A stretch of 64,000 bases of DNA from DASYKS01 sp035995205 (GTDB taxonomy: Bacteria; Acidobacteriota; Thermoanaerobaculia; Multivoradales; UBA5704): NCBI GenBank assembly GCA_035995205.1, contig DASYKS010000099.1, forward strand, positions 62,001 to 126,000, given 5' to 3'. The notes beneath the pieces are model-generated. The model did no database searches, was not told the DNA's origin, and saw only the letters and a program-made list of their open reading frames with translations. Positions 1-9,600 of this stretch are shown piece by piece; the first letter of the stretch is position 1; every line of letters starts with the position of its first letter. A program made the translations under genes and the position numbers.

Positions 1-732
1 CTTCAGGTTTCCTTGCGCCAGGTTCACCGGGTTCTTCTTCGGTGAGCGGGCGTAGAAATCCGGCTGATAGGTGTCCTCGCACCACTCCCAGACGTTGCCG
101 GCCATGTTGACCGCGCCGTAGGGGGAGGCCCCGGCTTCGCAGCAGTTGACCGGCGCGGTCGACGTGCGCGAGAGCGGGTGATCGACCCACATCGCGCGCT
201 CGAAGGTCGGCGGGTCGTTGCCCCACGGATAGGTGCGGCCGTCGGTGCCGCGCGCCGCCTTTTCCCATTCCGCCTCGGTGGGCAGCCTTTTGCCCGCCCA
301 GGCGGCGTACCGCTTCGCTTCGGGCCAGGTGACGTGGACGACCGGCTGGGCGTCGTGCAGCCCCCAGTCGGGCGGCTGAACCATCTGGATCCGTTCGTTG
401 ACCTCCGTGAGATAGGGGAGGCCCGATTCCTTCCAACGCCGCCAGGAGACCTCGAACTTGTCGATGTAGAAGCCGTCGAGGTCGACCGTATGCGGCGGCT
501 TGGCGCTCAGCTCGCCCTGGTCGCTGCCCATGGTGAACGCTCCCGGAGGGACGTAGATCATGATGGTGCCGTCCTTCTTCCAGACGTACTCGCGCTCCTT
601 CTTGGCGCGCGAAAGGCCGTCCGGCATCGTCTCGCCGTGCCAGCCGAGGCGCGGATCGTTCGGCGCGGCGCCGGCCGCGAGGAGAACGGTGAAGAAAACC
701 CAACCGAAACTCGCTAGTTTGCGCATCGACAT
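1..732 (-). CDS. Secreted formylglycine-generating-enzyme (SUMF1/FGE-sulfatase) family protein, partial
   Basis: Translating the minus strand from the ATG at 732 gives a continuous frame that runs off the left edge (about 244 residues visible). An N-terminal hydrophobic stretch (KLASFGWVFFTVLLAAGAA) looks like a signal peptide. The FGE-sulfatase fold follows, with FTMGSD, DGFYIDKFEVSW, RLPTEAEWEKAARG, YPWGN and NMAGNVWEWCEDTY. The upstream GGAGGG on the minus strand supports this start; a second in-frame ATG lies at 726. The family includes true sulfatase-activating enzymes, but many members are SUMF1-fold proteins of other function. The catalytic Cys region lies beyond the window, so I cannot tell which this is. 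A strong terminator at 778-820 separates it from the upstream oxidase gene. Confidence 0.85.
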   Translation of the reverse strand, partial: MSMRKLASFGWVFFTVLLAAGAAPNDPRLGWHGETMPDGLSRAKKEREYVWKKDGTIMIYVPPGAFTMGSDQGELSAKPPHTVDLDGFYIDKFEVSWRRWKESGLPYLTEVNERIQMVQPPDWGLHDAQPVVHVTWPEAKRYAAWAGKRLPTEAEWEKAARGTDGRTYPWGNDPPTFERAMWVDHPLSRTSTAPVNCCEAGASPYGAVNMAGNVWEWCEDTYQPDFYARSPKKNPVNLAQGNLK

Positions 733-777
733 CGCTCCATCGCTCCCTCCTTTCGACATTCCGGAGGAGGGTTCGAA

Positions 778-820
778 CGAAAAGGAAAAGCCCTCGCCGG
801 AGTCTACCCGGCGAGGGCTT
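778..820 (-). terminator. Rho-independent terminator after multicopper oxidase copy 1
   Basis: Read on the minus strand, a 12-13 bp perfect GC-rich stem (AGCCCTCGCCGG paired with CCGGCGAGGGCT) encloses a 7-nt loop and runs into TTTTCCTTTT. It lies 34 bp past the stop codon of the oxidase gene and before the start of the FGE-like gene, so that gene probably has its own promoter or depends on read-through. Confidence 0.85.
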
Positions 821-853
821 CGATTCAAATGCGAGGGAGGGGAGGACGGACGC

Positions 854-3800
854 CTACTGCTCGTCGCCCTCCATCTCCTCCAGTTCCGCGAACTCCTTTT
901 GGAACTGGATCTTCAACTGCTTCATGCGCTGCCGTTCGGCCAGCAGACCCTGACGCCTGAGGGTTTGCTCGGTCACCAGCTGCCCGATCGGGCCGCTGGC
1001 GATGCCGCCGCCCGCCGAGGAGAGACAAAGCGCGCTCGGCGGTTGCGCCAGGTCGAGGCGGAACCGGCCGCTGCCGGTGTTGACCGGAATCGAGCCCAGC
1101 TTGGCGCCGGTGCACCGGCCGCCGGCCTGTCCGCCGGCGAAGACCTGAAGCCGGTCGACCGTGTCTCCCGCCGGCTTGATGCCGACGACGCCGCGGACGG
1201 TGGTCTTGCCGGCTTTTTGGTCCACCCGGGTGACGGTGACCGTGTCTGGAGCGTGAAGCGAGCCGCCGACGCTGTCGGTCACGCGCACGATGTGCCACAT
1301 GCCGGCCTGGACGAACGGTTGCGCGCGGTCGAGGTACAGGTAGTCTCCCGGCGCTTGCAGGTCGCCGCCCGCTCCCGCCAGGAACTCCATGTTGAGAGTC
1401 ATGCCGGGTGCCAGGACGTCGTTGTTCAACACCTCCGAACCGGGCATGCCCGGCTCCTGGCGATACCGGTGAGCTTCGAGGGAGGGAGCGTGAGGCATCT
1501 CTCCCCACGGCTCGCCGACGCGGTAGATGAGAGAGGCTCCCTTGGGGAGAGTGACGACGTGGCGCGGATCGCCGAACAGGGGGCTACGGAACACGTCGGC
1601 CGGCCCGAGCAGGAAGTTGCGCAGGTCGAGCGGCTCATTGCTGTAGCTGATCGAGTCGGTGGCGAACTCGGGCTCGTCGGGGTAGGGCATGCGATCCTGC
1701 GCCAGCTCGTCCTCGGCGTCCATCATCAGAGCGACGAACTCGCGGGTGGCGAGCCCTCCCTTGACGATGTCGGCCTGGACGCCGGTGCCCTCGCCGGGCA
1801 GAGGCAAGAGGGTGCCCGGACTGCGATACGTCGAACCCTCCTTCTCGACCACCACGCCGCCCCAAGCGCCGAGCGCGAGCGAATCGCTGTCGGCGAGGTT
1901 GAGCGCGAGGGTCAACCCCAGATCCTTGTCGGCGTAGTACTCGTACGTCCGGGTCGCGCCCGGTGCCACCGTCGAGTCGTAATTGAGCCCGATGGCGGAA
2001 CCGTAGGAACGCTGCGGATCGAACAACAGCTCGCCGACGCTGAAACCCGAGCGCTTGGTGACGCGCAGGTTGGTCAGGTTGATCTTGAGGCACTGCCCCT
2101 TGTTGACCCGGACGACCATCGGAGTCCGGGTGTCGGTGACCGGCGAGCCGTTCAGGAAGTAGGAGACTCCGGGCACGCCGCCGGTCGCGTCGTTGTAGAT
2201 GATGCTGGTGTCGGCGATCGACAGGTTGTAGGTCTTCCTCGTGGCGCCGGTCGGGCATCCGGCCCCCGGACCGTCGGTAAGCGACGGCGGCGGCGCCCCG
2301 GTTTGCGTGAGCGTCGGGAAGCCGGTTGAGCCGTGCGGGAAGCCGATTTCGGGCAAGGCTTGCAAGTCGCCCCGCGACTGGTCGTAGACCCGCATCAGTC
2401 CCCACGCTCCGGACTCGAAGTCGCGGGCGAGGGTGGAGTAGTACATGTAGTCGCCGGGGAACTTCTTCGGCCCGCCGGCGCCTCCTTCGAGCGCGAAGTC
2501 GAAGCGCTCGGAGATGCCGATGTAGGTGGTGTCGCGCAGGTCCGAGTTCTTGTTCACCCGCTCGATGTTGAAGCGGTGCCCGGTGACCCGGATGCCGCCC
2601 ACCTTCTCGACCAGCCCCAGGCCGCGGAACACCACCGGGTCGCCCGCGTAGGCGCGGACCTCCGGGGTGAACGGATCGCCGTGCATCACCGACGAGAACC
2701 GATACGCCGGGTCTCCCGGCCGGAGCACCCAGGGCTCGGCGCGCAGGTTGATCGTGCCGCCGCCGAAGTCGAACGGACCGACGACCGGGTTCTGGTTGTG
2801 CAGGAAGAGCATGAACTCGCGGAACGAGCCGTTCACCCCGTCGGCCACCGGCCGGCCGAGGAGCGTGTTCGGCACGTGGATGTCCGCGATCGTGCCGGAG
2901 CGGATCTCCGCGCCGGTCGTCGGGTCGTGGTAGGTCGAGCCCTTCGGCTCCACGATGTGGGCGCCGAACAGGCCGTGGTCCCAGTCCTTGCTCTCGACGT
3001 GGGTGTGGAAGAACACCGTGCCGACGTCGACGTCCGAATACCAGTTGTATTTTACGAACTCGACCCCGACCGCCTGGCCCGCCGCGTGGTTGAGCAGCAC
3101 GGGCAGGTCGAGCGTGATCGTGTTGGCGTCCGGGATCGCGGTGATCTTGCGGACCTCGGTACAGGGGTACGGCTGGCCGAGAATGCTGCCGCAGGTGCCC
3201 TCGCCGAGCCCGATGCCGAGCCAGATTCCGACCCGCAGGTTGGTGGTGTTGGTGACCTTCAAGGTGTTCGACAGGGGAGCCACCGGCAGGGTGAGGGTGC
3301 GTCCCTCGGTCGCGTACGGGCGTACCGCCTGCTCATACGAGAAGCCGGCGATCACGCCGTCCGACGCCTGGGTGTCGAACTGCACGAAGTGGCTGTGGAT
3401 GTTGACCTTCGACCAGTTGTTGTTGAGCGGCCCGTCGGGGATTTCGTTGGTGAACACCAGCTCGACGCAATCGCCGACGTTCGACCGGATGGTCAACGGC
3501 TCGGCCGGCTTCAAACCGGCCTTCACGTCGGCCTTGTTCTCGTTGAGCACGAAGATCATGCCGTCGGGATCGATCGGCGTTCGATCGGCCCCCGGAGGTC
3601 GCGGCACCGGCGCTTTGGTCACCTGGATCGGCAGAGCGATCGCGCTCACCGGATAGAAACGTTGCGCTCTCAAACCGACGAACACGTTCGGATGGACCAG
3701 ATTGTTGGCGCACAGGCCGTCCATCCTCCCTGGAATCATGTTTTCGCCCAGCCAGGGAGCTCCGGAATGTCGGGCGGTGAACGGAGGTCTTGCCGCGGCG

Positions 3801-6337
3801 TGAGGCCGGAACAACGGCCAGGCGTAGCGTCCGTTCTTCGGATTGAACCTGACCTCGGGCCGGACGCCTGGCGTGGGCGACTTCCAGTTGGCCATGGCCC
3901 GAGTTTCCTCCGGCTCGCCGAGCACCTTGTAGGTCGCGTCGGCGGCGCCGGTGGTGGTCCAATTCCAGACCGTCGAGTCGTTGTTGTCGAACGGCAGGCC
4001 CTGCGGCGGCAGCTGGTTGCCGATCCAGTCCGTCAGCTTGACCTGGGTCAAGGGGTTGGTGAACGCCGCGTCGGCCACGATGGTGCGGTTCCAATCCACC
4101 TGGAGGCCGATCAGGCTGCCCGCCGAGACGCCGGCGAGCGGAGGCGTGTTGGACGGCGCCTCGGTGTCGCTGAACACGTTGTCCGACTGGTACAGACGTG
4201 GCTCGACGAAGAGCGGATGGCCGTGGATGTCGTTCTCGGCCGTCTGGGTGGTGGCCATGACGCGCCAGAACGACCACATGCCGGCGATGTAGTGGTGGCC
4301 GATGTGGCAATGGAAGAGGAACTCCCCTTCGCCCTGCTGGCAGCCGCCCGCGCCGCACTCGCTCTCCATGTTGTAGCTGCCGCCCGGTCCGATCGCCTGG
4401 GAGTCGAGCTGGATCGACTTCAGGTCCGGTTTCGGAACCTTGGTCAGGCCGGCCCAGAAGTTGCTGTTCGGGTCGGCGTCCGGGTTCCTTCGCCAGCGGT
4501 CGCCGCCGCCGTGCAGATGGTGGACGTGGAACACCTCGGCCCCGGCGTGCATCACCCGCATCTTGGTCGCTTCCCCCAGGTAGGAGCGGGGGATCGGCGT
4601 CGGCGGATCGCCGAACGGATAGGAGGCGTAGCCGAGCGCCTTGCCGTTTCGGATGTTGCCGACCGCGGCGCCGTTGATCAGGTTGTTGAGCTCGATCCGG
4701 CGGCGGAACGGCTCGCTCCGGTAGTTGATGGCGCGGGCGCCGATCCGGTAGACGCCGGAGAGCGCCGCGCCGTCCAGGTGGGGCAGGATCGCGCCGGTGA
4801 AGTCGAACAGGGCGCGGAAGTTCTCGTGCCCGAATTCGTGATACATGATCACGAACTCGCGGAAGTTTTTCCCGTCCGGGCGGCCCGCCAGGTTGGGATC
4901 GATGATGATCGCCTCCCACGCGCTGCCGGTCACGGTGTCGAGCGGCACGCCGGTTTCGACGTCGAGGTAGGTCGAGCCTTCCGGTTCGACCACCAGGGCG
5001 CCGAACAGGCCCATGCCCTGCCGCTCGCGGTAGCGGTTGCGGCCGCCGTTGTTGAGATTCGAAGTGCCCGCGCCGTGGTCGTGGAAGTAATAGGCGCGCT
5101 CGGCGGCGGCATCCTTCGGGATCGGGATCTCGTAGGTGACGGTCGCGCCGGGGTTGGCGTAGGTGACCGGGTTGACGCCCACCGCGCCGCCCGCGTTCGA
5201 CACCGTGTACGACAGCCCGAGGAGGTGGAGCGACGCGGGGAAACCGTCGGTGACGTCGTTGGTGAGGTGGATTCTCACGCAGTCGCCCATGTTGGCGCGG
5301 ATCACCAGGGGCTGGATCGGATCCTTGCGCAGGCCCGGGGTGACCCGGACGAGGCCGGGTTCGTCCAGGTTGACGTTGCCGGTCGCGGCCAACCGCGCGC
5401 GCGTCGCGGCGAGCGACGCCTCGAACGAGCGGATCCCCGGAATGTTCGCCGCCAGGGCGTACATGAACCCCGGGGCATGGTCGGCGTAGCGGTTGATCGT
5501 GATGTCGACGTTGATCGCGTGGATGTCGAAGTCCTTGACCGGACCGCCCGACGTGCAGGCGTTGTACGGCGCGAGGCCGGGCACCACCGATTGCGCGTAG
5601 GTCTTGTCGACGCCGTTGCCGTAGCAGAACCAGAGCAGCGCCAGGGCGGCGAGGGCTCCGACGCGGACCGCGCCCTTGTTCAAGGTTCGAGCCCACCACC
5701 GTAAGAGGTCGACCTGCGGTGCCAAATCGATCGTCAGCCGGGCGCGCCGGCGGGCGAAGAGGCCCAGCACGAGCAGCGGCAGCAGTACGGCGAGCTGCGT
5801 GAGCAGAGCGCCGCCCGCGGACTCGATGCGGAACCGGAGCGGGACTTCGAAGTCGTCGAGCCGGCCGGCGAAGCTCGGGTTGCGCAGAGTGGTGAAGGAG
5901 CAGAGCTGTCGGGCCTCCTGGGTCGTCTCGTCGGGCCGGATCTGGGTGATCTGGACCTGGGCGAGCGACAGGCCGTACTTGGTGCCCATCCACTCGTGGG
6001 CCTGATCCCGGCCGGCGACCACCGGGATCATCAGGGCCACGAACAGCAGGGCGATCAGGCCGGCGGTGCCGAGCAGGCCGGACCACTCGTCGAGGCCCAT
6101 CCCGAAGCGGCGCGCCAACCTCCGGCCCCCGGCCACGACCAGCCAGGCCACCGGCAGGATCATGGCGAAATCGAGCGCCATGTGGGCGGCGACGCCCTTC
6201 CAGTTCCAATCGACGGCGTTCATCGCCGCGCCTAGGAGGTACTCCCAGACGACGACGGCAGAGGACAACAGGGCTGCAGGGATCCAAGATCGAACGGGAG
6301 GTCGAATGCCTCCGTTCTGATACTCCAACCGTTCCAT
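854..6337 (-). CDS. Giant membrane-anchored multicopper oxidase, copy 1 (1,827 aa)
   Basis: About five hydrophobic segments at the N-terminus (roughly residues 18-36, 48-68, 85-108, 172-196, 224-242) precede a very long stretch of repeated cupredoxin-type domains. All ligand motifs of a multicopper oxidase are present: HDHG near 418, HVHHLH (HxxHxH) near 604, HCHIGHHYIAGM (type 1/type 3) near 676, HSHFVQ near 982 and FFHTHV near 1110. The HxxHxH and HCH motifs therefore precede the two HxH motifs, the reverse of laccase order. Family knowledge: oversized multicopper oxidases of this sort include Mn(II) oxidases such as MnxG and McoA; the substrate here is not determined. The C-terminus ends in a charged, probably coiled-coil segment. 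A terminator follows at 778-820. The next gene upstream is a close paralogue in tandem. Confidence 0.88.
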   Translation of the reverse strand: MERLEYQNGGIRPPVRSWIPAALLSSAVVVWEYLLGAAMNAVDWNWKGVAAHMALDFAMILPVAWLVVAGGRRLARRFGMGLDEWSGLLGTAGLIALLFVALMIPVVAGRDQAHEWMGTKYGLSLAQVQITQIRPDETTQEARQLCSFTTLRNPSFAGRLDDFEVPLRFRIESAGGALLTQLAVLLPLLVLGLFARRRARLTIDLAPQVDLLRWWARTLNKGAVRVGALAALALLWFCYGNGVDKTYAQSVVPGLAPYNACTSGGPVKDFDIHAINVDITINRYADHAPGFMYALAANIPGIRSFEASLAATRARLAATGNVNLDEPGLVRVTPGLRKDPIQPLVIRANMGDCVRIHLTNDVTDGFPASLHLLGLSYTVSNAGGAVGVNPVTYANPGATVTYEIPIPKDAAAERAYYFHDHGAGTSNLNNGGRNRYRERQGMGLFGALVVEPEGSTYLDVETGVPLDTVTGSAWEAIIIDPNLAGRPDGKNFREFVIMYHEFGHENFRALFDFTGAILPHLDGAALSGVYRIGARAINYRSEPFRRRIELNNLINGAAVGNIRNGKALGYASYPFGDPPTPIPRSYLGEATKMRVMHAGAEVFHVHHLHGGGDRWRRNPDADPNSNFWAGLTKVPKPDLKSIQLDSQAIGPGGSYNMESECGAGGCQQGEGEFLFHCHIGHHYIAGMWSFWRVMATTQTAENDIHGHPLFVEPRLYQSDNVFSDTEAPSNTPPLAGVSAGSLIGLQVDWNRTIVADAAFTNPLTQVKLTDWIGNQLPPQGLPFDNNDSTVWNWTTTGAADATYKVLGEPEETRAMANWKSPTPGVRPEVRFNPKNGRYAWPLFRPHAAARPPFTARHSGAPWLGENMIPGRMDGLCANNLVHPNVFVGLRAQRFYPVSAIALPIQVTKAPVPRPPGADRTPIDPDGMIFVLNENKADVKAGLKPAEPLTIRSNVGDCVELVFTNEIPDGPLNNNWSKVNIHSHFVQFDTQASDGVIAGFSYEQAVRPYATEGRTLTLPVAPLSNTLKVTNTTNLRVGIWLGIGLGEGTCGSILGQPYPCTEVRKITAIPDANTITLDLPVLLNHAAGQAVGVEFVKYNWYSDVDVGTVFFHTHVESKDWDHGLFGAHIVEPKGSTYHDPTTGAEIRSGTIADIHVPNTLLGRPVADGVNGSFREFMLFLHNQNPVVGPFDFGGGTINLRAEPWVLRPGDPAYRFSSVMHGDPFTPEVRAYAGDPVVFRGLGLVEKVGGIRVTGHRFNIERVNKNSDLRDTTYIGISERFDFALEGGAGGPKKFPGDYMYYSTLARDFESGAWGLMRVYDQSRGDLQALPEIGFPHGSTGFPTLTQTGAPPPSLTDGPGAGCPTGATRKTYNLSIADTSIIYNDATGGVPGVSYFLNGSPVTDTRTPMVVRVNKGQCLKINLTNLRVTKRSGFSVGELLFDPQRSYGSAIGLNYDSTVAPGATRTYEYYADKDLGLTLALNLADSDSLALGAWGGVVVEKEGSTYRSPGTLLPLPGEGTGVQADIVKGGLATREFVALMMDAEDELAQDRMPYPDEPEFATDSISYSNEPLDLRNFLLGPADVFRSPLFGDPRHVVTLPKGASLIYRVGEPWGEMPHAPSLEAHRYRQEPGMPGSEVLNNDVLAPGMTLNMEFLAGAGGDLQAPGDYLYLDRAQPFVQAGMWHIVRVTDSVGGSLHAPDTVTVTRVDQKAGKTTVRGVVGIKPAGDTVDRLQVFAGGQAGGRCTGAKLGSIPVNTGSGRFRLDLAQPPSALCLSSAGGGIASGPIGQLVTEQTLRRQGLLAERQRMKQLKIQFQKEFAELEEMEGDEQ

Positions 6338-6692
6338 GCCTCCTCCTTTCTGACAAAGGGCGCCCCGGACGGGGGGAACCCGGACATGGCTCGAAGGGGT
6401 CGAGGCTCGTAGAACCTCGGGGGCAAGGGGACCGACGACCGGGGCAGAGGGAAAATTACAGATCGGCAGGCGCCAACCGCCCTGACCGACAAGGCTTCCC
6501 GGGGTTCGGGACCACGCATGAGCGCGGTCCTTCGGACCGGGGAGGAATGTCCTTAGATGAACTTATCTAGCTGTCTACATTATGAGCAGGCAGGAGCCGG
6601 CTGTCAACAGGATCGATGCGATTACTTTGCTATACGCCCCGGCTCGCCGGCGCCGGCGCCGGCTCCGGCCGACGGGGTGGAGAACGGGACGC
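6338..6692. other. Intergenic region between the two oxidase copies
   Basis: This 355-bp stretch holds no convincing gene. Its left half (about 6340-6510) is the upstream region of copy 1 and resembles the region upstream of copy 2. Its right half contains a relatively AT-rich patch (about 6548-6640). A GC-rich imperfect palindrome of GCCGGC units (about 6648-6672) lies just past the stop codon of copy 2 and could act as a terminator, though no T-run follows it. Confidence 0.5.
6453..6489 (-). promoter_or_regulatory. Conserved promoter-like block upstream of oxidase copy 1
   Basis: The sequence is closely matched by 12305-12340 upstream of copy 2, at almost the same distance from the start codon (116 versus 126 bp). 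On the minus strand the block ends in a -10-like TAATTT (TACTAT in copy 2). No good -35 box is visible, so an activator or alternative sigma factor is possible. A second conserved segment, around 6371-6392, lies nearer the start codon. Confidence 0.4.
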
Positions 6693-9600
6693 CTATGGCG
6701 CCTCGCCCTCCGTCTCTTCAAGCTCCGCGAACTCCTTCTGGAGCTGGAGCTTCAGTTGCGTGAGCTTCTGACGCTCGGCGAGCAGTCCTTGGCGATTCAG
6801 AGTCTGCGCGGTCACCAGCTGGCCGATCGGTCCGCTCGCGATGCCCCCGCCCTCCGATTGCAGGCAGAGAACGCTCGGCGGTTGTACCAATTCGAGCTGG
6901 AAGCGACCGCTGCCCCGGCTCACCGGGATCGAGCCGAGCTTGGGGCCGGTGCACCGGCCGCGGGCCTCGCCCCCGGCAAACACTTGGAGCCTTCTCACGG
7001 TGTCGCCGGCCGGCAGGATCCCGACGACGCCGCGAACGGTGGTCTTGCCTCCCTGACTATCGACCCCGGTGATCGTGACGGTGTCCGAAGCGTGGAGCGC
7101 GCCGCCGACTCTGTTGGTCACGCGCACGATGTGCCAGAGGCCGGCTTGGACGAACGGTTGCTCGCGGTCGAGGTAGAGGTAATCCCCTGTCGCTTGCAGA
7201 TCGCCGCCCGCTCCCGCCAGGAACTCCATGTTGAGCGTCAAGCCGGGAGCCATGACGTCGTCGTACACCACTTCGGAGCCGGGCATGCCCGGCTCCTGGG
7301 CGTACCGGTGCCCTTCGAGGGTCGGCACGTGAGGCATTTCTCCCCACGGCTGGCCCACGCGATAGATCAGGGAAGCCCCTTGGGGGAGGGTGACGACGTG
7401 GCGCGGGTCGCCGAATAAGGAGCTACGGAACACGTCGGCCGGTGCGAGCAGGAAGTTGCGCAGGTCGAGCGGTTCGTTGCTGTAGTTGATCGAATCGGTG
7501 GGGAGCTCGGCCGCGGCGGGGTAGGGCATGGTGTCCTGCGCCAACTGGTCCTCGGCGTCCATGATCAGGGCGACGAACTCGCGGGTCGAGAGGCCGTCTT
7601 TGACGATGTCCGCCTGGATGCCGGTGCCGCCGCCGGGCAACGGCAGGAGCGTTCCCGGACTGCGATACGAGGAGCCCTTCTTTTCCACCACCACGCCGCC
7701 CCAGGCGCCGAGCGCGAGCGAATCGGTGTCGGCCAGATTGAGCGCGAGGGTGAGCCCGAGATCCTTGTCGGCGTAGTACTCGTAGGTCCGGGTGGCTCCC
7801 GGCGCCACCGTCGAGTCGTAGTTGAGCCCGATGGCGGAGCCATAGGAGCGTTGCGGGTCGAACAACAGCTCGCCGACGCTCCACCCCGAACGCTTGGTCA
7901 CGCGCAGGTTGGTCAGGTTGACCCTCAGGCACTGACCTTTGTTCACCCGGACGACGATCGGCGTGCGGGTGCTGCCGACCGGCGCGCCGTTCAAGAAATA
8001 GGCGACGCCGGGCAAACCGGGCGTCGTGTCGTTGTAGATGATGTTGGTGTCGGCGATCGACAGATCGTAGCTCTTCCTCGTCGCTCCGGCCGGGCAGGCG
8101 GCGCCCGGTCCATCGGCGAGCGAGGGGGGCGGCGCCCCGGTTTGCGAGAGCGTCGGGAAGCCGGTATTGCCGTTCGGGAAACCGACCCCCGGCAGGGGTT
8201 GCAGATCTCCCTGCGACTGGTCGTAGACCCGCATCAGCCCCCAGGCCCCGGACTCGAAATCGCGGGCGAGGGTGGAGTAGTACATGTAGTCGCCGGGGAA
8301 CTTCTTCGGCCCGCCGGCGCCCCCTTCGAGCGCGAAGTCGAAACGCTCGGAGATGCCAATGTGGGTGGTGTCGCGCAGGTCCGAATTCCGGTTCACCCGC
8401 TCGATGTTGAAGCGGTGCCCGGTCACCCGGATGCCGCCCACCTTTTCGACCAGCCCCAGGCCGCGGAAGACCACCGGATCGCCCGCGTAGGCGCGGACCT
8501 GCGGCGTGTACGGGTCGCCGTGCAGAACGGAAGAGAACCGGTACGCCGGGTCCCCCGGCCGGAGCACCCAGGGCTCGGCACGGAGGTTGATCGTGCCGCC
8601 GCCGAAGTTGAACTGCCCCACGACCGGGCTTTGGTTGTGCAGGAAGAGCATGAACTCGCGGAACGAGCCGTTCACCCCGTCCGCCACGGGCCGCCCGAGA
8701 TTCGTCTGCGGCACGTGGATGTCGGCGAGCGTGCCGGAGCGGATCTCGGCGCCGGTCGTCGGATCGTGGTAAGTCGAGCCCTTCGGCTCCACGACGTGGG
8801 CGCCGAACAGGCCGTGGTCCCAATCCTTGCTCTCGACGTGGGTGTGGAAGAACACGGTGCCGACGTCGACGTCCGAATACCAGTTGTATTTTACGAACTC
8901 GACCCCGACCGCCTGGCCCGCCGGATGGTTGAGCAGCAGCGGCTGGTCGAGCTTGATCGTGTTGGCGTCCGGGATCTCGGTGATCTTGCGGATCTCGGTG
9001 CACGGGTACGGCTGGCCGAGGGTGCTGCCGCAGGTGCCTTCGCCGAGGCCGATGCCGATCCAGATTCCGGGCCGCAGACGGGCGGTGTTGGTGACCGTCA
9101 ACGTGTTCGACGACGGCTCGGCCGGCTGGGCCAACGTGCGCTCTTCGGTCTCGTAAGGACGCACCGACTGCTCGTAGGAGAAGCCCGCGATCACGCCGTC
9201 CGACGCCTGGGTGTCGAACTGCACGAAATGGCTGTGGATGTTGACCTTCGACCAGTTGTTGTTGAGCGGCCCGTCGGGGATCTCGTTGGTGAACACCAGC
9301 TCGACGCAGTCCCCGACGTTCGAGCGGATCGTCAGAGGCTCGGCCGGTTTGAAGCCCGCCCGAACGTCGGCCTTGTCCTCGTTGAGCACGAACAGCATGC
9401 CGTTGGAATCGATCGGCGATCGATTGGGTCCCGGAGGTCGCGGCACCGGCGCCTTGGTGACCTGGATCGGCAGGGTGATCGCGCTCACGGGATAGAAACG
9501 CTGGGTCTTCAAACCGACGAACACGTTCGGATGCACCCGGTTGTTGGCGCACAGGCCGTCCATCCGTCCCGGAATCATCTGTTCGCCGAGCCACGGCGCC